A DNA stretch of 64,000 nucleotides, from positions 1 through 64,000 of the forward strand of contig RDOG01000001.1 in NCBI GenBank assembly GCA_011365055.1. Reading direction: 5' to 3'. Positions 1 through 7,910 of the stretch are shown here, in pieces (positions within the stretch are counted from its first letter, which is position 1; the number at the start of each line of letters is the position of its first letter). The notes below the pieces were generated by a model. It was not told the DNA's origin. It worked only from the letters and a program-made list of their open reading frames with translations, and did no database searches. Source of the DNA: Promethearchaeota archaeon (GTDB lineage: Archaea; Asgardarchaeota; Lokiarchaeia; Helarchaeales; RDOG01). The position numbers and the translations under genes are program-made.

Positions 1-3000
1 AGTTCATATCCATCACATAATCCATCATTATCAAAATCTGGATCTAATGGATCCAGAATTTTCGTCCCTTCAATTGAAAATTCCTCAAGGATCCAGTTTT
101 TTCCAGCTATCGAATTGATTTCTAGAACGAGATTACCTTGAAGAGATGTCTTATAAGATCCAACTGCATCTTTAATGGTCAAGTTCTCTGTAATTTCATA
201 CATGCGATAAAAATAAGGTCCTTCTCCGCTATCATCAACCAAAACAGTTCTTCCATAAGTAAGTTTCACGCTAATAGGGGTCGTATCTGTAGAATTCACG
301 TCTCCGGATAACCCAATGGTTATCGTGATGTTTCGATAAAATTCACCATAATTCACGTATAAATATAAGGCATCCCCGTGCTTAGTTTTTGGTCGTCCTA
401 GTTTTACACCTTTAGCATCCAATTTTTCACTATATGCATATGAATATGAGTAAAATTCTGAACCATCTGGTAGATGATCGTTGTCTGTATCTGGATTCAT
501 GGCATCCGTTATAAATCCATCTTCTCCCTCATATCTTTCTTCCAAATCAGATAACCCATCACCATCAGAATCAGCTTTTAAAGGATCTGATGCTGTTAGA
601 TAACTACCACTTGGGAGTGAAACCAAGTAAGAAGTTAATTCTACACCATCAGGAACATTATCACCATCTGAATCCGAACTCATTAATAATTGTTCTTCCC
701 ATTCTTGTCTATCCGAAACACCATCGCCGTCTGTATCATTTGTTTGTGGATCGTATCCATTAATAAATTCCTCATAATCTGTAAGATTATCCATGTCTGT
801 ATCTTTTTCCAACGGATTTGATTGAACGTGCCGGGGAATCTCATCAACTTCAATGTACCACCCAAATATTTCTATTGAATCATTTAAACCATCCTTATCA
901 GAATCATATGCATTAGGGTTTGTTCCAATAGTTGCTTCGCCTTGACAAGAAATTGGATCAAAACCATCAACTAAACCATCACCATCTGTATCATTTAGCA
1001 GGGGATTTGTTCCAATTTCGACTTCCCATGCATCGGATAAATAATCGCCATCTGAATCTGTTTCAGTAATAAGAGATCCAATTAAATATTCTTCTTCATC
1101 AGATAATCCATCGCCATCCGTATCTATAATGACCATTATATTGAAGCTTCTAATATTTTGGCTCGAACCGACATTTTCTTCAGTTTCAGTCGTGATACTT
1201 TTAAGATTGAGTTCACTTATAAATTCAAGTCCTTCAAGTGTAAAATTTTCTAATCTTAGTGATTGTAATGCCCCTATTGATGTATCGTAAGTAATAGTAT
1301 AACTGGTAGTATTATCTTTGTAATGCGTATCATTCCCTTGCCAAAAGCTAAAACTCCAGAGTGATCCAATTGTAATATCAAACTTTTTATCTGGTGATTC
1401 AAATAAGGTCTGTAGTGTTTCATTTAATAAATCAAAATTGTTAGGAATAAATAACGGTATTTGTTCATATGAACGTGCAACTCCATCGTATAAATTCAAT
1501 GAATGATTTACAAAACATAGGGGAATTTCAGAATTTCCTTGCATTAAAATATCGTTCCACGTATTATTAGCTATTGAATTATTATAAAATTCACCCCATA
1601 AAATAGTTACAGGATTGTAATCGATAATAGAATCATTAATTTGCGTAACTAGTGCACGCAAGGAATCACCATGATATGGTAAATCAATGGAAGTGGTATA
1701 TTCCCAAATATATTCGGAATTTACTTTTTGTAGAAAGATATTTACTTCTTCTATTGGTGCTTGAACCTCAATTATTTGAAGTTGATTTACAAGTGTCCAA
1801 TTATCATTATCATAAACATACTCTGAGATTGATTTGATAACTCCAAAGGAGTAATCAATTATAATTTCAATTTTTTGATCATTAATATTGCATGCATTTA
1901 ATGGGCAAGTAGATATGATTATTTCACTATAATTGAAGGTGTAATGGGAAAATGAATCATTAAAGATGTTATAAATGGTATTGTTTATCAAATTATAATC
2001 ATTTGGAATGAATAATGGGACTTCATAGATTGGTTTTAACACGCCATCCCAGATATTTAGAGTAGAATTTAAAAATGAGAGGGGAGATGCATCTTGATTG
2101 GAATCATAATAAGGTGACCAATCTGAAACATTCTCAGATTTATTATAAAACGAACCCCATAAAATTTCATATCCTGTAGAATCTATAATACTTTGATTAA
2201 CTTTTATAGGAATGCCCTTAAATAATTCACCATTATTAATAGAAGGTTCCACGGAATTATATTTCCAGGTGAATTCAAATTCTAGAGGTTGGGAAAATAA
2301 TTGATAGTTGAATCCATTATCAGGATTATAACCGCTTAATGAAGAATTTTCACTAGATTGCTTAATTTGTTTTTCAGATACTTGAACGAATCCTTGTTTT
2401 AATCCTGAAGAATTCATGAGAAGTTCTAGTTCGCTATAAAAACCATCAGCATATGTCGGAATAAATTCTTGAAAATCAACAGTCCATGAATAATTTATGG
2501 AATTTTCGTCAATATATGAATCAAAAACATATGCTTTTAGGACATATGTATCTTCTGGACCATAATAAACATGTTGTGGTGAAATTAATACAGTAGGCGT
2601 AATTGATAGTGCATCTAAATTGATATTAGCGAGAGCGGATGCATTATTACTAAGATCAATAACGTTTAAAAGTAGATGATATCCTCCATCATTTGTAATG
2701 ATAGTTGGTATTTTAGATTCCATGTTATATGTTCGTGAAACGTTAGCAATACTCCAATTATGAATTAAATTAGGTTCATCAAGGATGCTATCCGATACTG
2801 AGACTTTTGGCGTAAATGAATTACCTTCCAAATTATCAAATCCAAATGGACCTTCAATTTTAGGTGGTTCGTCCATAATTTGTACTAATTTTGTAAGTTC
2901 CGTCTTAGCTCCATTATCATCAATAACTATTATTTTTAAAGAATAATTTCCACTCTGTGCATAGGAATGCTGAGCTTGGGATCCTAAACCATATGAACCA

Positions 3001-5183
3001 TCTCCAAAATCCCAAACAACTTGCAAGGATTCTTTGTCTGTAGGAGTATCTTGAAAAATTGCTTGGAACAATAATATTTCGTCTTCAACGCCTTCAAAAT
3101 TTGCATTAATCGTAATGTCTGGAATAGAATTCTTTACATGTATCAATTTAGCTTTTGTAGTTACGTGCATTCCATCAGAAACGGATAGGCGTACCAAATA
3201 ATCTCCTGAGTGATTAAAAACGTGTATGGGATATTGTTCTGTTGAATTCATACCATCTCCAAAATTCCAGAAATAACTAAGATTATCTGAACCTATATCT
3301 CGAATATAAGCTGAATAGATGCACGATTCTTCTTCCAAAACTTCGGATGGGATGTTTAATTCTACTTTAGGAGCAATATCACCAAATGACATGTTAAAAA
3401 AGCATTCTCTTTCAATAATCATTGAAGTAAAGGCAGTTGCCCCATCCTCATCTTTCACGCAAACTGAGATGTTATTATAACATAAAAGCGGATATAAGGT
3501 GACTGAGAAAGGAAGATCACCTTCCCAAGATGAAGTATGGTTTCTATGAATGCTTTTAATGGGAATGCAATTATAATAAATCTTTCCATTCAATTCATCC
3601 GTACTTGGATCAAATATGCTACCGGCAATCCTTACAGGCATCCCCCAGACGTGATCTGCAAGGTCAAAAGACCAAAATGTGTGTTCATAATAACACAATT
3701 TATAGAACGTGTGTGTTAAGAAATATCTTGCACATTCAGGAACATCATCAAATGAAAAAGAAAGAAACATGTAATTTATTCCAAAAAGTGAATCATCTTC
3801 ATAAGTGGCATTTAATTCAAATCGCCAATCATATGTAAGATCCAAATCAATTGGAATGGTAATATTTTGAAGTAAGGGAGGAATTGGATCACTAAAAACT
3901 GTCACGTTTGAATAGAAAACATCATCTCGGAAAATGTTAAGTGTAACCCTGCTCCCGGGAAGACCTAATACCCAAATTGATAAATTTCCTTTAATAGATA
4001 ACGAATTAATTGATACTTCAGGCGGAACATTTAGGACTTCAACATTAACAGAATCTGATGCGTTTAATCCTTCGGGATCACTTACCGTTACATTTTGAAC
4101 GTAAGAACCATTTTCTAAATATAAGCGTGTAGCTTCACGTCCCGTCGCTCCAAAATCCCATTCGTATTCAAGTTGATTTAAATCAGTGGGACTATCTGAA
4201 GATTCAGTTGAAAAGGTAAAAGAGTCACCTTCATTAATTTGAACATTTTCATCAAGAATATCAATAGTTGGTGGTGTATTTTCAATAAAAATTAATCTAG
4301 AAATCTCACTTTTAGCACCATCATCATCCATCACGATTAGTGATACATTGTATGTTCCTGAAGAGCTAAAAGCGTGATTCACGATGCTACCACGTTCAAC
4401 AATTCCATCATCAAAATTCCAATAGTAGCGTAAATTATTAACATCCGATGCTGAATCGCTACTTGTCAATGCATTGAACGTGATAAATTCATTCTCTTCA
4501 TAAGTATCATTAGTAGATATAGGATTGATTGAAAAATCTGCAGTAGGCTGCACGTTTTCAATTATTATGTATTCCGTTTTAAGATCAAGAGCTGCTTGAT
4601 TGTCAATCACGTACAAGCTTACGGCATATAAACCTGCTTGACTAAATGAAGTAATAAATGATTTATTTTCATGAATTTGATTATCGCCCAAATACCACGT
4701 ATAATTTAAGTTGCTCAAGTCGATTGTCGAATCTGTCATGTTAGCAACATCAAATAAAATTAGTTCATCTTCACTTGCTACAGCAGGGAAGATCAAATCA
4801 CCAATCAAAGGTTTTTCATTCACGACATTAATTTTAATTGTTCTAATATCGGAAATGTTACCTGGGCCTATAGCTTCAACGGTAACTAGGTATACTCCCT
4901 CATATGAAAATCTGTGCGATATAATTCCACTAGTTGAAACATTACCACTTCCATCATGAAATTGCCATATAAAATATTCAGCTGGTCCACCTAGCTCTGA
5001 TAATATTACAGTAAAAATTACTTCTTCACCCACATCAACATTATTATCGTTATTACTTGCAGTAAATGATTCAATAATAGGGACAACACTGCTAGATGCA
5101 GTAGAAACGAAAGTTTGTCCCATAAAAAGCATGATTATAAGAAGCGCAGATGCGAATACATATTTTTTTCCTTTTAATTCCAT
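1..5183 (-). CDS. Giant exported PKD / thrombospondin type 3 repeat surface protein, partial (C-terminus beyond window)
   Basis: The frame is open from the ATG at 5183 to the left edge, about 1,727 codons, so the C-terminus is missing. It begins MELKGKKYVF with a hydrophobic signal segment at residues 7-28. PKD-like domains follow at about 20-118, 118-207, 208-297, 298-384, 598-685 and 685-768, with motifs such as YWNFDDG, WNFGDG and VWDFGDG. A middle region (about 800-1340) contains two related blocks with xWEYTTS/FTWKYNS and LWGxFYN motifs. From about residue 1350 there are ten or so calcium-binding type 3 repeats (DTDGDGLSDEEE, DSDGDGLSDLEE, DFDNDGLCDGYE). By family knowledge this is a rigid, calcium-stabilised cell-surface or adhesion protein. 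Its anchor, if any, lies outside the window. It diverges from the gene at 5469. Confidence 0.85.
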   Translation of the reverse strand, partial: MELKGKKYVFASALLIIMLFMGQTFVSTASSSVVPIIESFTASNNDNNVDVGEEVIFTVILSELGGPAEYFIWQFHDGSGNVSTSGIISHRFSYEGVYLVTVEAIGPGNISDIRTIKINVVNEKPLIGDLIFPAVASEDELILFDVANMTDSTIDLSNLNYTWYLGDNQIHENKSFITSFSQAGLYAVSLYVIDNQAALDLKTEYIIIENVQPTADFSINPISTNDTYEENEFITFNALTSSDSASDVNNLRYYWNFDDGIVERGSIVNHAFSSSGTYNVSLIVMDDDGAKSEISRLIFIENTPPTIDILDENVQINEGDSFTFSTESSDSPTDLNQLEYEWDFGATGREATRLYLENGSYVQNVTVSDPEGLNASDSVNVEVLNVPPEVSINSLSIKGNLSIWVLGLPGSRVTLNIFRDDVFYSNVTVFSDPIPPLLQNITIPIDLDLTYDWRFELNATYEDDSLFGINYMFLSFSFDDVPECARYFLTHTFYKLCYYEHTFWSFDLADHVWGMPVRIAGSIFDPSTDELNGKIYYNCIPIKSIHRNHTSSWEGDLPFSVTLYPLLCYNNISVCVKDEDGATAFTSMIIERECFFNMSFGDIAPKVELNIPSEVLEEESCIYSAYIRDIGSDNLSYFWNFGDGMNSTEQYPIHVFNHSGDYLVRLSVSDGMHVTTKAKLIHVKNSIPDITINANFEGVEDEILLFQAIFQDTPTDKESLQVVWDFGDGSYGLGSQAQHSYAQSGNYSLKIIVIDDNGAKTELTKLVQIMDEPPKIEGPFGFDNLEGNSFTPKVSVSDSILDEPNLIHNWSIANVSRTYNMESKIPTIITNDGGYHLLLNVIDLSNNASALANINLDALSITPTVLISPQHVYYGPEDTYVLKAYVFDSYIDENSINYSWTVDFQEFIPTYADGFYSELELLMNSSGLKQGFVQVSEKQIKQSSENSSLSGYNPDNGFNYQLFSQPLEFEFTWKYNSVEPSINNGELFKGIPIKVNQSIIDSTGYEILWGSFYNKSENVSDWSPYYDSNQDASPLSFLNSTLNIWDGVLKPIYEVPLFIPNDYNLINNTIYNIFNDSFSHYTFNYSEIIISTCPLNACNINDQKIEIIIDYSFGVIKSISEYVYDNDNWTLVNQLQIIEVQAPIEEVNIFLQKVNSEYIWEYTTSIDLPYHGDSLRALVTQINDSIIDYNPVTILWGEFYNNSIANNTWNDILMQGNSEIPLCFVNHSLNLYDGVARSYEQIPLFIPNNFDLLNETLQTLFESPDKKFDITIGSLWSFSFWQGNDTHYKDNTTSYTITYDTSIGALQSLRLENFTLEGLEFISELNLKSITTETEENVGSSQNIRSFNIMVIIDTDGDGLSDEEEYLIGSLITETDSDGDYLSDAWEVEIGTNPLLNDTDGDGLVDGFDPISCQGEATIGTNPNAYDSDKDGLNDSIEIFGWYIEVDEIPRHVQSNPLEKDTDMDNLTDYEEFINGYDPQTNDTDGDGVSDRQEWEEQLLMSSDSDGDNVPDGVELTSYLVSLPSGSYLTASDPLKADSDGDGLSDLEERYEGEDGFITDAMNPDTDNDHLPDGSEFYSYSYAYSEKLDAKGVKLGRPKTKHGDALYLYVNYGEFYRNITITIGLSGDVNSTDTTPISVKLTYGRTVLVDDSGEGPYFYRMYEITENLTIKDAVGSYKTSLQGNLVLEINSIAGKNWILEEFSIEGTKILDPLDPDFDNDGLCDGYE

Positions 5184-5359
5184 GGTTTTAACCCAACTTA
5201 AAATTCGTGAAAAATTTAATTTTTACTAAATCCCAGCTATATATTCGATACTATTTTTTTGAGATCCTATTTAAACATATATGGTAGATCCTAAGATTTC
5301 ACAAAAAAAAGATAACTAATATTTATGACATATTAAAAATTTGCGATTTTTTTAGTGTT

Positions 5360-5410
5360 TTTAATTCCTTGTTGCGAATTTTTAATTAAAATTATTTTCA
5401 AGGAATTAAA
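5360..5410. repeat. Long inverted repeat between divergent genes
   Basis: A perfect 12-bp inverted repeat has TTTAATTCCTTG at 5360-5371 and its reverse complement CAAGGAATTAAA at 5399-5410. A 12-bp palindrome (TTTTAATTAAAA, 5380-5391) lies at almost the same centre of symmetry. The element sits between the divergent surface-protein gene and the small membrane-protein gene. It could be an operator or an RNA hairpin; nothing in the sequence decides which. Arms of this length can arise by chance in such AT-rich DNA. Confidence 0.5.
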
Positions 5411-5468
5411 TTTATGTATTAAATCTATTAATTGACATGTAGAAATTTTAGATTAGGTCGACATTGAG

Positions 5469-5696
5469 ATGCATGAAGAAGAAAAAGGAGAAAAAAAAAG
5501 CATTGTTAATGAAATCAAAGAAAAGTGGGACCAATTATTAGTTAGAATTGAAAATAAAATATCGCTTAGAGTATTATTATTCATAATTAATCTTTCTTCC
5601 TTTCTAATATTCCTGTTGTCTTTGGTTGCTCAATCTCCAATTACTGCCATAGTGGGCATAATTTTCTTCTTTATTAGTTTAATTAAATTGATATAA
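5469..5696 (+). CDS. Small membrane protein, two predicted TM segments
   Basis: This is a 75-residue protein of unrecognised family. Residues 1-33 are charged and soluble (MHEEEKGEKK start). Two hydrophobic stretches follow, about residues 34-53 and 57-75, and the protein ends immediately after the second. It lies 14 bp upstream of the permease gene at 5711 on the same strand, so the two are probably co-transcribed. A role as an accessory subunit of that permease is only a guess. No clear Shine-Dalgarno sequence precedes the ATG. Confidence 0.55.
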   Translation: MHEEEKGEKKSIVNEIKEKWDQLLVRIENKISLRVLLFIINLSSFLIFLLSLVAQSPITAIVGIIFFFISLIKLI

Positions 5697-5710
5697 TTCG
5701 TGGTGCTGTA

Positions 5711-7060
5711 GTGGTAGAATACTGGCTTGTGGGATTAATTATAACAATCGTATTCATCTGTGTAATTATCGCCATAATATTGGAAAAGAATAGGGCACTT
5801 GTATCACTAATTGGCGCCTTCTTCGTATTACTAATAGTTTATATCTGGAGTGCAAGCATTCCACAAACCATTCATATTAATTTTGCAGAATTCATCAGTG
5901 AGAACTTAAAAATTCTAATTTTAATTATAGGATTGATGCTTATAGTTGAAGTTTTTATTGAATCTGGTGTCTTCGAATACATGGCACTTAAAATGATTAA
6001 AGTGACTAAAGGCTCTCCATATAAATTATTCGTAATGTTTTTGATTCTTACATTTTTAATGAGTACAATAATTGAAAATGTCGGTGCAATTTTAATAATT
6101 GTCCCACTCACGATTACAACTTTAAGTATTTTACGACTTGAAAAAACACTTCCATTTTTTATAATAGGAGAGCAATTATCTACGGAGGCTTCAGGTATAG
6201 TATTACCCATTTCATCAATACCTAATATCATCATTTCGACTGAATTAGGATTTAGATTTATTGATTTCCTATTATTTACCGCGCCTTTTGCAGTAATGGT
6301 TTTGTTTTTTCTTTTATTTTTTATGAAAAAAATGTATCTTGATAAAAAAAACAGGTTAGAGGAACCACCAAATAATTTAAAACAAGTGATAAATCAACTT
6401 GATGAGGGATCAGTAATCATTGACAAGAATTTTTTTAGCGTGTCTATTATAATTTTATTTGCTCTTATCGTGCTGATATTAATTTTTCAAGAATTTGCGC
6501 ATGTTGTTGTAATGATATGCGTGTTATTTCTATTAGTATTTAGTAAATTAGAAGTTGAACACATTCTAAAAAAAGTCGATTGGAATACCGTGTTATTTCT
6601 CGTAGGTTTATTTATTATTATAGATACAATGAAAGCTTTAGGCATTCTAAATTTCATAGGAACGTTCATTTATTTTATCTCAGGAGGTAATATTTTGATT
6701 GCATCATTGTTAACTCTCTGGTTATGTGGTACCACGTCAGGTGTAGTAGATAACATTCCTATAACGTTAACTCTTACGGAACCTATTCATAGTTTATTTG
6801 GAACTTTAAAAGGAACTGATTTACAAATAGCGATGCAAGAAAAATTGATGAGTACTTCTTTAATTATTGGTGCATCCTTAGGTGGCTGTTTTACCCCTAT
6901 TGGGAGCCCTAGCGGAGTATTAATGCTTCAAATTGCAAAAGAAAAACAAGTTAAAGGATTGGATTTTAAATTATATTTCAAAATTGGATTTATCGCCACT
7001 TTTATTAATTTTTTAATGGCAACGTTATATATTTTCATTTTAGGAATATTTATAATTTGA
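5711..7060 (+). CDS. ArsB/NhaD/CitMHS-type ion transporter (IT superfamily permease)
   Basis: The 449-residue protein is almost entirely hydrophobic, with about 11-12 transmembrane segments. Both halves carry the family's conserved features: STIIENVGAILIIVPLT around residues 115-135, and GTTSGVVDNIPITLTLT around 338-355, followed by GASLGGCFTPIGSPSGVL near 393-410. These resemble arsenite (ArsB), Na+/H+ (NhaD) and P-protein/citrate permeases. The substrate cannot be told from sequence; no arsR or arsA lies nearby. The start is a GTG at 5711. The length fits the family, and the loop between the halves is about residues 200-240. Confidence 0.8.
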   Translation: MVEYWLVGLIITIVFICVIIAIILEKNRALVSLIGAFFVLLIVYIWSASIPQTIHINFAEFISENLKILILIIGLMLIVEVFIESGVFEYMALKMIKVTKGSPYKLFVMFLILTFLMSTIIENVGAILIIVPLTITTLSILRLEKTLPFFIIGEQLSTEASGIVLPISSIPNIIISTELGFRFIDFLLFTAPFAVMVLFFLLFFMKKMYLDKKNRLEEPPNNLKQVINQLDEGSVIIDKNFFSVSIIILFALIVLILIFQEFAHVVVMICVLFLLVFSKLEVEHILKKVDWNTVLFLVGLFIIIDTMKALGILNFIGTFIYFISGGNILIASLLTLWLCGTTSGVVDNIPITLTLTEPIHSLFGTLKGTDLQIAMQEKLMSTSLIIGASLGGCFTPIGSPSGVLMLQIAKEKQVKGLDFKLYFKIGFIATFINFLMATLYIFILGIFII

Positions 7061-7167
7061 TAGAAAGAGATTTTATAATTGATTTTTTCACAAATTAGAC
7101 GATAGGCAGTCTAGCTAAAAGTCAAGGATGAATTCGAAAATTAATAAAAATATTGAATAAAAAAGAA

Positions 7168-7626
7168 TTAAGCAGGTTTAGGCCATTCATGCCCGCAATT
7201 CCAACAACGTAATTTCTTTCCATATACATTTAAACCCGGTCCAACAACATACAACACTTTATTTTTGTCTTCTACTTCTTCATAATAGTCTGAATCACAT
7301 TGTGGGCATCGATAAACTCCTTTTTTTGCTTTAATTTGACTAGTAGCACCACCTCGAGGGAGCGCTTGTTTAATCACATGTTTTTTCTCCACTGTTGCTG
7401 TTGCTCCAACCATTTGTGTATTTGATGTTATGACAGAAGTTCTAGGGGGTTCCGCAGTAGGAATGGGTGCCGCTAGTGGTTCTTCTTTTTTTGTGGTTGT
7501 GATGCCTCCACCTCCACCACTTATTTTACTTTCTAATTCGCTTACCTTATTTTCAACCGAATTTAATTGATTTTTCAAAGAATTGATTGTATCCTTTAAA
7601 TTCTTAATTTCATCTTCTAATGACAA
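7168..7626 (-). CDS. Coiled-coil protein with C-terminal zinc ribbon
   Basis: The 152-residue protein has three parts. Residues 1-36 form a heptad-rich coiled coil (LEDEIKNLKDTINSLKNQL). Residues 37-100 are a Gly/Pro/Thr-rich linker that begins with a GGGG run. Residues 105-150 form a zinc ribbon with two CxxC pairs, YRCPQCDSDYYEE and LRCWNCGHEWPKP. Such ribbons bind one zinc ion and are found in nucleic-acid and ribosome-associated proteins, but the family is not recognised. The start is a TTG at 7626 preceded by TTAGGAGAT. A strong TATA box lies upstream at 7698-7709, so the gene has its own promoter. Confidence 0.7.
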   Translation of the reverse strand: MSLEDEIKNLKDTINSLKNQLNSVENKVSELESKISGGGGGITTTKKEEPLAAPIPTAEPPRTSVITSNTQMVGATATVEKKHVIKQALPRGGATSQIKAKKGVYRCPQCDSDYYEEVEDKNKVLYVVGPGLNVYGKKLRCWNCGHEWPKPA

Positions 7627-7697
7627 GCTAATATCTCCTAATTATCAAAATCATCATGTCAATATTTCTAATAGTTCGTATTAGTAACAGATTGCAT

Positions 7698-7709
7698 TAT
7701 ATATAAACG
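7698..7709 (-). promoter_or_regulatory. TATA box for the zinc-ribbon gene
   Basis: Read on the minus strand the site is GTTTATATATAA, preceded by purine-rich sequence, which is a close match to the archaeal TATA consensus. Transcription would start about 25 nt downstream near 7675, leaving a leader of roughly 50 nt before the TTG at 7626. Confidence 0.6.
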
Positions 7710-7873
7710 TTTTTTGATAAGGAATTGAAGATTTAAATTTTAATTAACGCTTAAATGCAAGTTTTTAAAAAAAAGTCAAAATTTACATTTTTAAAAAATA
7801 GAGAATGAGAAAATAGAGGATATAATTCTATTCTTGGCTTTTTTTTTAATAAAATCATTATCTATTTAAAATA

Positions 7874-7909
7874 TTCTAAATTTTTTTTAAAAAAAATTTA
7901 TTTTTAGAA
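7874..7909 (-). terminator. Palindromic terminator-like element after the GH20 gene
   Basis: Directly after the GH20 stop codon lies a perfect 24-bp palindrome at 7877-7900, made of TAAA, eight T, eight A and TTTA. It is flanked by TTCTAAA (7874-7880) and TTTAGAA (7903-7909), which can extend the stem with a bulge. On the transcript strand this gives a run of eight U, typical of archaeal intrinsic termination. Confidence 0.5.
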
Positions 7910-7910
7910 A

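Noticed and set aside
5702..5735. tRNA-like D-arm sequence (GTAGTGGTAGAATAC) around the permease start
   Set aside because: No anticodon arm, no TTCGA-type T-loop and no matching acceptor stem follow. The sequence is the start of the permease coding region.
5872..6234. 120-codon minus-strand frame within the permease gene
   Set aside because: It lies fully opposite a well-conserved membrane-transporter coding region and shows no domain.
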